Assembly (NCBI RefSeq): GCF_024345975.1
Contig: NZ_JAGQCD010000017.1
Location: 1-64,000, forward strand
Direction: 5' to 3'
Length of the DNA stretch: 64,000 nt
DNA from: Cyanobium sp. Cruz-8D1
Lineage (GTDB): Bacteria; Cyanobacteriota; Cyanobacteriia; PCC-6307; Cyanobiaceae
Shown here: piece by piece, positions 58,010 to 64,000 of the stretch
How positions within the stretch are numbered: the stretch's first letter is position 1
Layout: each line of letters opens with the position of its first letter
Position numbers and translations under genes: made by a program
Notes under the pieces: generated by a model
Databases searched by the model: none
What the model was told of the DNA's origin: nothing
What the model saw: the letters and a program-made list of their open reading frames with translations, nothing else

Positions 58010-58927
58010 TCAGCGCCTCACCAGGCAACGAAAGCCCATGTGACAGGTGGAGGTGTCGATCCCCTGGGCCAGGCGCGCGGCGGGCCGGTAGCGGCGGCAG
58101 TAGCTCGGGGCGCAGAGGAACGAACCGCCTTTGACCACCTTGCGGGGCAGGCTGCCGTGCTGGGAGGCGGGATCGATGCTGGCCTCCCGGCAACAGCCAC
58201 CGGGGTTGTCGATTCCGCTGGCATGGGTGACGTACCAGTCGTCGGTCCATTCCCAGACGTTGCCGATCATGTCGAGCAGGCCATAGCCGTTGGGCGGGAA
58301 GGCCCCCACCGGCGAGGTGCGCTCCCAGCCGTCGAGCCGGCTGTTGTGGTGCGGGAAGTCCCCCTGGAAGGTGTTGGCCATGGGCCGACCGCCGGGGTGG
58401 AGCTCATCCCCCCAGGCGAATTCGCCATCCTGGCGCCCGCCGCGCGCTGCCCACTCCCACTCGGCTTCATTCGGCAACTGCTTACCGGCCCAGGCGGCAT
58501 AGGCCGCCGCGTCCGCGTGGGTCACATGCACCACGGGGTGGTGATCGCGGGCCTTGATCGAGCTGCCCGGTCCTTCGGGATGGCGCCAGCAGGCCCCGGG
58601 CAGGTACTGCCACCAGCGGTAGGGATCGCCCGTGCCGATCGGCCCCGGCGGAGGCACGAACACGATCGAGGCCGCAGCCAGCATCTCCGGCAGGGCGCCG
58701 GGATAGGCGGCCGGATCGGCCGGCTGCTCGGCCACGGTGACGTGGCCCGTGGCCTTGACGAAGCGAAGGAACTGGGCATTGGTGACCGGGGCGCGGTCGA
58801 TCCAGAAGCCCGCCACCGCCACCCGGTGGGCCGGGGCCTCCTCCGGGTAGTGGTGGTCGGAGCCCATCAGGAAATCGCCGGGGGGGATCCAGACCATGTC
58901 CCGCGCCGGGGGGCGCCCCGGTGTCAT
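58010..58927 (-). CDS. formylglycine-generating enzyme (sulfatase maturase)
   Basis: 305 residues from ATG 58927. SUMF1/FGE fold from MVWIPPGDFLMGSDHHYPEE through NAQFLRFVKATGHVTVAEQP, VVHVTHADAAAYAAWAGKQL, LPNEAEWEWAARGG, NVWEWTDDWY and KGGSFLCAPSYCRRYRPAAR. The last segment has both catalytic copper-binding Cys (C-x4-C), so this is a true FGE and not a mere paralogue. It converts the sulfatase active-site Cys to formylglycine in the cytoplasm; no signal peptide. The sulfatase gene ends 26 bases upstream. Confidence 0.93.
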   Translation of the reverse strand: MTPGRPPARDMVWIPPGDFLMGSDHHYPEEAPAHRVAVAGFWIDRAPVTNAQFLRFVKATGHVTVAEQPADPAAYPGALPEMLAAASIVFVPPPGPIGTGDPYRWWQYLPGACWRHPEGPGSSIKARDHHPVVHVTHADAAAYAAWAGKQLPNEAEWEWAARGGRQDGEFAWGDELHPGGRPMANTFQGDFPHHNSRLDGWERTSPVGAFPPNGYGLLDMIGNVWEWTDDWYVTHASGIDNPGGCCREASIDPASQHGSLPRKVVKGGSFLCAPSYCRRYRPAARLAQGIDTSTCHMGFRCLVRR

Positions 58928-58953
58928 GGCGCGACCTGCATGGTGGGCCCTCC

Positions 58954-60459
58954 TCAGTGGCCGCCGCTGGCCGCGGAGGTCATCTTGTTGATCACCTCCT
59001 CCAGCGAGAAGCTGGCGGCCTTCTGGCGGGGCGGATAGGCCTGGAACGTGGCCAGGAATCGGCCCACGATGGTCTGGGCCGGCACCAAAGCAAAGGCGTG
59101 GTCCAGCATCCAGTCCCAGTAGGTGTTGGAGGTGACGTCAGCCCGCTCATAAGGGTCGGTGAGCAGGTTGAAGATCTTCGGCAGGCGCAGCACGATGAAC
59201 GGCTCGGCCCAGATCTGGCAGGTGCCGGGCTGACGCTGCTCCATGAAGACGAACTTCCAGTTGTCGTAGCGCAGGCCGGTGAGGTCGCCGTCATCGGAGA
59301 AGTAGAAGAATTCCACCCGGGGGCTCTTGTCGCTCTGGCCGGTCCAGTAGTCGAGCATGTTGTAGCCATCCAGGTGGATCTTGAAGGTCTTGGCGCCCAC
59401 GGTGTGGCCCTCCAGGAGCTTCTGCTTGATCTCCGGTTCGCCGGCGGCCGCCAGCAGGGTGGGCAGCCAGTCGAGATGGCTGACGATGCCGGTGTAGAGC
59501 GTTCCCGGGGCGATCTTGCCGGGCCAGCGGACCAGGGCCGGCACCCGATAGGCCCCTTCCCAGTTGGAGTTCTTCTCGTTGCGGAACGGGGTCATGCCGG
59601 CATCGGGCCAGCTGTTCATGTGCGGGCCGTTGTCGGTGCTGTACATCACGATCGTGTCATCGGCGATGCCCAGCTCATCGAGCAGATCAAGCATCTCGCC
59701 GATGCAGTTGTCGTGATAGATCATCACGTCGTGGTACTCCGACTGCCAGCGACCCGCCTGGCCGACGTCCTGGGGACGGGCATGGGTGCGGAAGTGCATG
59801 TGGGTGGTGTTGAACCAGACGAAGAAGGGCTCCCCGGAGGCCACGGCGTCGCGGATGAAGCGCTTGGCCTCGGCCATGAACTCCTCGTCGCAGTTCTGCA
59901 TCCGCTTCTTGGTCAGCGGGCCGGTGTTCTCGATGCGCTGGGTGCCGTCGCCATTGGCCCAGCTATGCAACACGCCACGGGGGCCGAAGTTCTTCTTGAA
60001 ATTTGGGAAGTCTTCGGCGCTCGGGTAGTCGGGCAGCTCCGGCTCCTCCTCCGCATTGAGGTGGTAGAGGTTGCCGAAGAACTCATCGAAGCCGTGCATC
60101 GTCGGCAGATGCTCGTCACGGTCGCCGAAGTGGTTCTTGCCGAACTGGCCGGTGCGATAGCCCAGCGGCTGCAGCAGTTCGGGGATGGTGGGATCCTCGG
60201 CGCGGTAGCCCATTTCGGCGCCGGGCAGCCCCACCTTGCTGAGGCCGGTGCGGAACACGCTCTGGCCGGAGATGAAGGCCGCCCGGCCGGCGGTGCAGCT
60301 CTGCTCGGCGTAGTAGTGGATGAAGCGGCCGCCCTCCTTGGCAACCCGGTCGATGTTGGGGGTCTGGTACCCCATCAGGCCGTCGCTGTAGCAGCTGAGG
60401 TTGCTCTGGCCGATGTCGTCGCCCCAGAGGATGAGGATGTTGGGCTGGCCGTTGGGCAT
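58954..60459 (-). CDS. arylsulfatase-type sulfatase
   Basis: 501 residues from ATG 60459. Sulfatase fold: NILILWGDDIGQSNLSCYSD (metal Asp pair), the formylglycine motif SCTAGRAAF (C-x-A-G-R, with Ala in place of the common Pro), GKNHFGDRDEHLPTMHGFDE, HMHFRTHARP and MYSTDNGPHMNSWPDAG. The Cys would be oxidised by the FGE encoded next door. No signal peptide is visible, so it probably acts inside the cell on imported sulfate esters, unless the start is wrong. It is divergent from the AraC gene. Confidence 0.92.
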   Translation of the reverse strand: MPNGQPNILILWGDDIGQSNLSCYSDGLMGYQTPNIDRVAKEGGRFIHYYAEQSCTAGRAAFISGQSVFRTGLSKVGLPGAEMGYRAEDPTIPELLQPLGYRTGQFGKNHFGDRDEHLPTMHGFDEFFGNLYHLNAEEEPELPDYPSAEDFPNFKKNFGPRGVLHSWANGDGTQRIENTGPLTKKRMQNCDEEFMAEAKRFIRDAVASGEPFFVWFNTTHMHFRTHARPQDVGQAGRWQSEYHDVMIYHDNCIGEMLDLLDELGIADDTIVMYSTDNGPHMNSWPDAGMTPFRNEKNSNWEGAYRVPALVRWPGKIAPGTLYTGIVSHLDWLPTLLAAAGEPEIKQKLLEGHTVGAKTFKIHLDGYNMLDYWTGQSDKSPRVEFFYFSDDGDLTGLRYDNWKFVFMEQRQPGTCQIWAEPFIVLRLPKIFNLLTDPYERADVTSNTYWDWMLDHAFALVPAQTIVGRFLATFQAYPPRQKAASFSLEEVINKMTSAASGGH

Positions 60460-60512
60460 GGCTGGCGAGGGAGTGGTGGGGTAGGAAGAGAGTTCAGGTC
60501 CCCAGTCGTTAC

Positions 60513-61550
60513 GTGACGGTCGCCACGGAATCGGAGGGCACGCTCCCAAAGGATGCCCAGAGAGGACGGATCCGAACACTCAAAAAGTGCGATTCCCCTT
60601 CTCCCTCATGCGGCCCCAGCCACGACATCGCGGCCTTGGAGGCGGTGCTCAGTTCCCTGCTGCCGGTGCAGCTCACCCAGCTCGCCGGCGGACGTCTTCA
60701 CGGCGAGCTGCTGCCGCTCGACCTTGGGGCGCTCCAGGTGCTGCGGCTGCGCTTCGATCGGCCCCTGCACGGGGGTGGGCCCAAACCCAACGGTCGCCAG
60801 CTGATCGCCCTCGATCTGGGCGCGGACCAGGCTCAGGCCGGGATCCGCTCCCACGGGATGGAACTGCCCGCTACGGCCTTGTTCGGTCTGGCCGCCGCCG
60901 GGGAGATCCACCTCACCACCCCGGAGCGGTGCAGCCTGGCGTTGCTGAGCCTGGATCGGCAGCGGTTCCTGCAGTGGGCCCAGGAGCTCGGTGGCCCTGG
61001 CCTGGAGGAGCCGCTGGCGGAGGGCAACTGGCAGGCGATCGATCCGCTGCGCTTCCAGCGGGTGCGGACCTGCCTGCGCCGGATCTTCCGCCTCGCCGAG
61101 CGCCACCCGTCCCTGATGCAGGATCCGGCCACGCGCCAATTGCTGTGCGGCGACCTGGTGCCGCTGCTGGTGGAGGCCCTGGCGCAGCGCAACGGCCACA
61201 GCGAACGGCTGGCCCGGCCGCCCGCTCGGATCGAGCTGGTGAAAGCGGCCCAGGCCTGGATGGCGGAGCATCCCGACGAGCCGATTCACCTCGATGGGCT
61301 CTGCCGCCAGGTCGCGGCCGGACGGCGCAGCCTGCTGCAGGGATTCCAGGAGCACCTGGGCATGGGCCCGATGGCCTACCTGAAGCTCCAGCGCCTGCAC
61401 GGCGTGCGCCGTGCCCTGCTGCTGGCCGATCCCCAGACCACGAGAATCTCCGAGCTGGCCGCCCGGTGGGGATTCCTGAACGCGGGCCATTTCGCCCGCG
61501 ATTATCGCGGCCTGTTCGGCGAGCATCCCCGCACCAGCCTCCGGGCCTGA
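60513..61550 (+). CDS. AraC-family transcriptional regulator
   Basis: 345 residues from GTG 60513, though the first 35 residues look non-native and the true start may be further in. The C-terminal 100 residues are the AraC double helix-turn-helix: EPIHLDGLCRQVAAGRRSLL, QGFQEHLGMGPMAYLKLQRL, then ISELAARWGFLNAGHFARDY and RGLFGEHPRTSLR. The N-terminal ligand domain is of unknown type. Placed back to back with the sulfatase operon over a gap of about 50 bases, it is the obvious candidate regulator of that operon. Confidence 0.85.
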   Translation: MTVATESEGTLPKDAQRGRIRTLKKCDSPSPSCGPSHDIAALEAVLSSLLPVQLTQLAGGRLHGELLPLDLGALQVLRLRFDRPLHGGGPKPNGRQLIALDLGADQAQAGIRSHGMELPATALFGLAAAGEIHLTTPERCSLALLSLDRQRFLQWAQELGGPGLEEPLAEGNWQAIDPLRFQRVRTCLRRIFRLAERHPSLMQDPATRQLLCGDLVPLLVEALAQRNGHSERLARPPARIELVKAAQAWMAEHPDEPIHLDGLCRQVAAGRRSLLQGFQEHLGMGPMAYLKLQRLHGVRRALLLADPQTTRISELAARWGFLNAGHFARDYRGLFGEHPRTSLRA

Positions 61551-61588
61551 GCCTCCTATCCATCTTCCCTGTCCCTTGCGCCCTTGCC

Positions 61589-62515
61589 ATGAACGACCGC
61601 ACGCAGCGTCTGGTTCCCGTCCTGGCCGGCCTGGCCCTGGTGCTGCCGCCGCTGTGGCCGGCGACGAGCCTGGCTGAACCGGCCGTCAGCCCGGCCCCCC
61701 AGGCCCCAACGGTCAACCCCTGGAGTGGCACCGTTGAGCTCTACGGCTTGGCGCCGCTGCGCACCACCGGCACCACCACGATCAGTGGTCAGGAGGCCGA
61801 AGTCGACCAGAACCTCGGCGAGATCCTCAGCGTGCTGCGCTTCGCCGCCTCCGCTCGCGGCAGCGTCGAAAAGGGCCGCCTGGGCCTCCTGGGTGATCTC
61901 TGGTACATCGACCTGGGCGACCAGGCCAGCCGGCTGGTGGGTCCCCGCAGTCTGTTCACAGGGACGGCCGATGTGGGCCAGAAGCTGGGGGTCTACGACC
62001 TGGCCCTGCGCTACCGCTTCGGCGAGCGGGAATCGGCCATCGGCAAGCCCGGGAGCTACGCGGTGATCCCCTATGCCGGCCTGCGGCTGATCGATGGTCG
62101 GCTGGACCTGGCCGCCACCCTTGCTGGCCCCTTCGGCCGCACCCTGCTGGAGCCCAGCCGCAGCTTTCAGCGCACCTGGGTGCAACCCCTGGTGGGCACC
62201 CAGGCCAGCGTGTTCCTCTCGCCGCGCCTGCGGGCCTTCGCCCGCGCCGACGTGGGCGGCTTCGGCCTGGCGGGCCAGCAGGACCTCAGCGGCAACGCCC
62301 AGGTGGGCCTGGGCTATGCGATCGGCGACAACACCGATCTGAACCTGTCCTGGCGCTATATGGGCCTGAAGTGGAACAACGGCGACGATCGCTCCAACGG
62401 CTTCAGCACCAACCTGAACGGCATTGAAGTGGGCGTGAAGTTCTTTTTCGGCGGGGCGCCCAGGGGCCCAGCGCTGGCGGCGACACCGGACGCTGCCCCA
62501 GCGGTGGCTCCCTGA
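61589..62515 (+). CDS. outer-membrane beta-barrel protein
   Basis: 308 residues from ATG 61589. Signal peptide (LVPVLAGLALVLPPLWPATS, cut near LAEPA) and then alternating strands with aromatic ends (GTVELYGLAPLRTTGTTTIS, GLLGDLWYIDLGDQASRLVG, YDLALRYRFGERE, LNLSWRYMGLKWNNGDD), ending with a FFFG strand. A small porin-like or OmpA/W-like barrel. It follows the AraC gene by 38 bases on the same strand and could be controlled with it, perhaps as uptake route for sulfated compounds. Confidence 0.8.
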   Translation: MNDRTQRLVPVLAGLALVLPPLWPATSLAEPAVSPAPQAPTVNPWSGTVELYGLAPLRTTGTTTISGQEAEVDQNLGEILSVLRFAASARGSVEKGRLGLLGDLWYIDLGDQASRLVGPRSLFTGTADVGQKLGVYDLALRYRFGERESAIGKPGSYAVIPYAGLRLIDGRLDLAATLAGPFGRTLLEPSRSFQRTWVQPLVGTQASVFLSPRLRAFARADVGGFGLAGQQDLSGNAQVGLGYAIGDNTDLNLSWRYMGLKWNNGDDRSNGFSTNLNGIEVGVKFFFGGAPRGPALAATPDAAPAVAP

Positions 62516-62543
62516 CGCTGGCCGCGCAGGCGCGAGCGGCGCC

Positions 62544-62726
62544 TCAGAAATTCGGCAGCTTCAGCATCAGCTCGCAGAGCTGGGGGCTAGGCAGCTCCTG
62601 ACCGAGCAGGGGAGCCACCAAGGCGGCGAGGGGGCGCAGGCGGCAGGGCCAGATGGCCCGCTCGGTGAGCCGGCCGGCCTGGAAGCCGCCCACCACCAAC
62701 ACCCCCACCAGCAGGGTCCGCTTCAC
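62544..62726 (-). CDS. small membrane protein downstream of glyQ
   Basis: 60 residues from a GTG at 62726 that overlaps the glyQ stop by four bases. One short hydrophobic segment at the start ([18 protein letters not shown]), then a Pro/Leu-rich tail ([20 protein letters not shown]). The coupling to glyQ and the sensible composition support a real gene. No function known. Confidence 0.6.
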   Translation of the reverse strand: MKRTLLVGVLVVGGFQAGRLTERAIWPCRLRPLAALVAPLLGQELPSPQLCELMLKLPNF

Positions 62727-63601
62727 GCCGGCGGTGGGGTCAGCAGGGGGAAGCCGAGGGCACGGCGCTCCTCGAGCCAGGCCTCCGCCACCTGCCGCGC
62801 CAGATGGCGGATGCGGCCGATGGTGGCGGTGCGCTCGGTCACCGAGATGACGCCGCGGGCCTCGAGCAGGTTGAAGGTGTGGCTGCACTTGAGCACGTGG
62901 TCGAGGGCCGGGGCCGGCAGCCCCGCTGCCACCAGATCGGCGGCCTCGGCCTCGTGCAGGGCGAACAGCTGCAGCAGACGTTCGGGGTTGGCGGCCTCGA
63001 AGTTGTAGGTGCACTGCCCCTTCTCGAAGGGCAGCCAGATGTCGCCGTAGCTGCGCTCACCGTTCCAGCGCAGGTCCCAGAGGCTCTCCACGTCCTGGAG
63101 GTACATCGCCAGCCGCTCCAGGCCGTAGGTGATCTCGATCGACACCGGCCGGCAATCGAGGCCGCCGCACTGCTGGAAATAGGTGAACTGGGTCACCTCC
63201 ATGCCATCGAGCCACACCTCCCAGCCCACACCCCAGGCCCCCAGGGTGGGGGACTCCCAGTTGTCCTCCACGAAGCGGATGTCGTGGTCCTTGGCGCGGA
63301 TGCCCAGGGCCTCGAGGGAGGCCAGGTAGGTCTCCTGGATGGCATCCGGGGAGGGCTTGATCAGCACCTGGTACTGGAAGTAGTGCTGGGCCCGGTTGGG
63401 GTTGTCGCCGTAGCGGCCGTCGGTGGGGCGCCGGCAGGGCTCGGGGTAAGCCACCGCCCAGGGCTCCGGGCCGATCGCCCGCAGCACGGTGTGGGGGCTC
63501 ATGGTGCCGGCGCCTTTTTCGGTGTCGTAGGGCTGCAGGATCAGGCAGCCCTGGTCGGCCCAGAACCGGTTGAGGCTGGCGATGATGTCCTGGAAAAGCA
63601 T
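62723..63601 (-). CDS. glyQ: glycyl-tRNA synthetase alpha subunit
   Basis: 292 residues from ATG 63601. Unmistakable Gly[96 protein letters not shown] and [20 protein letters not shown]. It forms the alpha2beta2 enzyme with GlyS, encoded elsewhere, and charges tRNA-Gly. A normal length. Ordinary chromosomal gene and a firm anchor for the non-mobile side of the window. Confidence 0.98.
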   Translation of the reverse strand: MLFQDIIASLNRFWADQGCLILQPYDTEKGAGTMSPHTVLRAIGPEPWAVAYPEPCRRPTDGRYGDNPNRAQHYFQYQVLIKPSPDAIQETYLASLEALGIRAKDHDIRFVEDNWESPTLGAWGVGWEVWLDGMEVTQFTYFQQCGGLDCRPVSIEITYGLERLAMYLQDVESLWDLRWNGERSYGDIWLPFEKGQCTYNFEAANPERLLQLFALHEAEAADLVAAGLPAPALDHVLKCSHTFNLLEARGVISVTERTATIGRIRHLARQVAEAWLEERRALGFPLLTPPPA

Positions 63602-63700
63602 GGTGCGCCGGTCGGGTTCTGGCCAGGACGGCAGGAAGGGTGGCTCGATGCTGCCAGATCGGTGCTCGCGGAAGCTGCGGCGAGGGTCTGAAGCGGGGAC

Positions 63701-64000
63701 TCAGGCCAGCAGCTCCAGCTGCCCCATCAGGCCGCCGGCCAGGGGCCGGTGCCGGGCGACGGCAAATCCGGCGGCGCGGGCCAGCATTTCCTGGACAGGG
63801 CCGGTGGGGAAACGGGCCAGGCTTTGCTCCAGGTAGGCGTACTGCTCGGGCAAGCCCACGGCGCGGGCGGCCGGCACGACCAGACGCCGCAGGTAGAAGC
63901 GCTGGAAGGCGGCCGGGACAGAAGCGGGATCGGGCCGGTTGAAATCCAGCACCACGGCCCGCCCGCCCGGCCGCAGCAGGCGCCGCAACTCCACCAGGCC
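63701..64000 (-). CDS. class I methyltransferase, ubiE/menG-type, 3' part
   Basis: The last about 99 codons of a gene whose start lies beyond the window. It reads ELRRLLRPGGRAVVLDFNRP, FYLRRLVVPAARAVGLPEQY and AYLEQSLARFPTGPVQEMLA, the C-terminal half of UbiE/MenG-like quinone methyltransferases. In cyanobacteria this enzyme methylates demethylphylloquinone in vitamin K1 synthesis for photosystem I. The N-terminal AdoMet motif is outside. It is transcribed in the same direction as glyQ, 99 bases upstream of it. Confidence 0.8.
   Translation of the reverse strand, partial: GLVELRRLLRPGGRAVVLDFNRPDPASVPAAFQRFYLRRLVVPAARAVGLPEQYAYLEQSLARFPTGPVQEMLARAAGFAVARHRPLAGGLMGQLELLA

Noticed and set aside
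58921-60516. 531-codon plus-strand open frame across the sulfatase
   Set aside because: Complete antisense overlap with a firmly identified sulfatase.

Overview
Organism and setting (inference). High G+C, a strong bias for CTG/GCC codons, a glyQ gene close to a ubiE/menG-type quinone methyltransferase, a PEP-CTERM protein with the cyanobacterial-looking ending VPGPLPLLG, HIP1-like GCGATCGC octamers (e.g. about 1085 and 4720) and scattered carotenoid-oxygenase and Uma2 genes all suggest a picocyanobacterium of the Cyanobium/Synechococcus kind. No 16S or other decisive marker lies in the window.

Layout. About 52.4-64 kb looks like ordinary chromosome: tRNA-Ser(CGA), comEC, an MscS-type channel, a tight five-gene operon (sulfatase, its formylglycine-generating enzyme, DUF1622, DUF202, SBF-type transporter), an AraC regulator, a beta-barrel protein, a small membrane protein, glyQ and the end of a methyltransferase gene. 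Everything to the left looks accessory. A tyrosine recombinase (50975-52192) sits beside the 3' end of tRNA-Ser, so an element is probably integrated there and runs leftward. I found no second attachment site, so its far end may lie outside the window.

Element core. From right to left: integrase, AlpA-like regulator, an early plus-strand operon with an SSB-like protein and an XRE-type regulator (47-51 kb), then on the minus strand a primase-helicase, PD-(D/E)XK nuclease, resolvase-like protein, small and large terminase subunits, a sigma-like gene, a portal, head-associated genes, a scaffold-like protein, a major capsid protein and tail proteins ending with a seven-repeat probable beta-propeller (17.6-18.6 kb). 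A plus-strand lysis pair (YkuD-fold enzyme and holin-like protein) lies between scaffold and capsid. This is a prophage or prophage-derived element.

Cargo. The structural operon is broken up by foreign modules: an ABC three-component (ABC-3C) system with a nuclease-like first component (34.6-38.1 kb), an IS5-family element with CTAG target duplication, a PrlF/YhaV toxin-antitoxin pair, a VapBC pair, two Uma2-like genes (one decayed), a PEP-CTERM lamin-tail protein and a carotenoid-oxygenase fragment.

Defence block. At 5.6-15.5 kb is a DUF3883 helicase / DUF1156 / DUF499 defence operon that has been rebuilt: a low-G+C Septu-like pair (PtuA ATPase plus PtuB HNH) lies between helicase and DUF1156 gene, and a low-G+C HNH endonuclease gene has replaced the DUF1156 C-terminus together with the DUF499 N-terminus. 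The first 5 kb hold a TacAT-type GNAT toxin-antitoxin pair, a P-loop kinase/WYL fusion and a LysR-like regulator. Two sigma70-like genes and a repeated leader (CAAGGGCTGACGC box) in front of small plus-strand genes hint at element-specific control.
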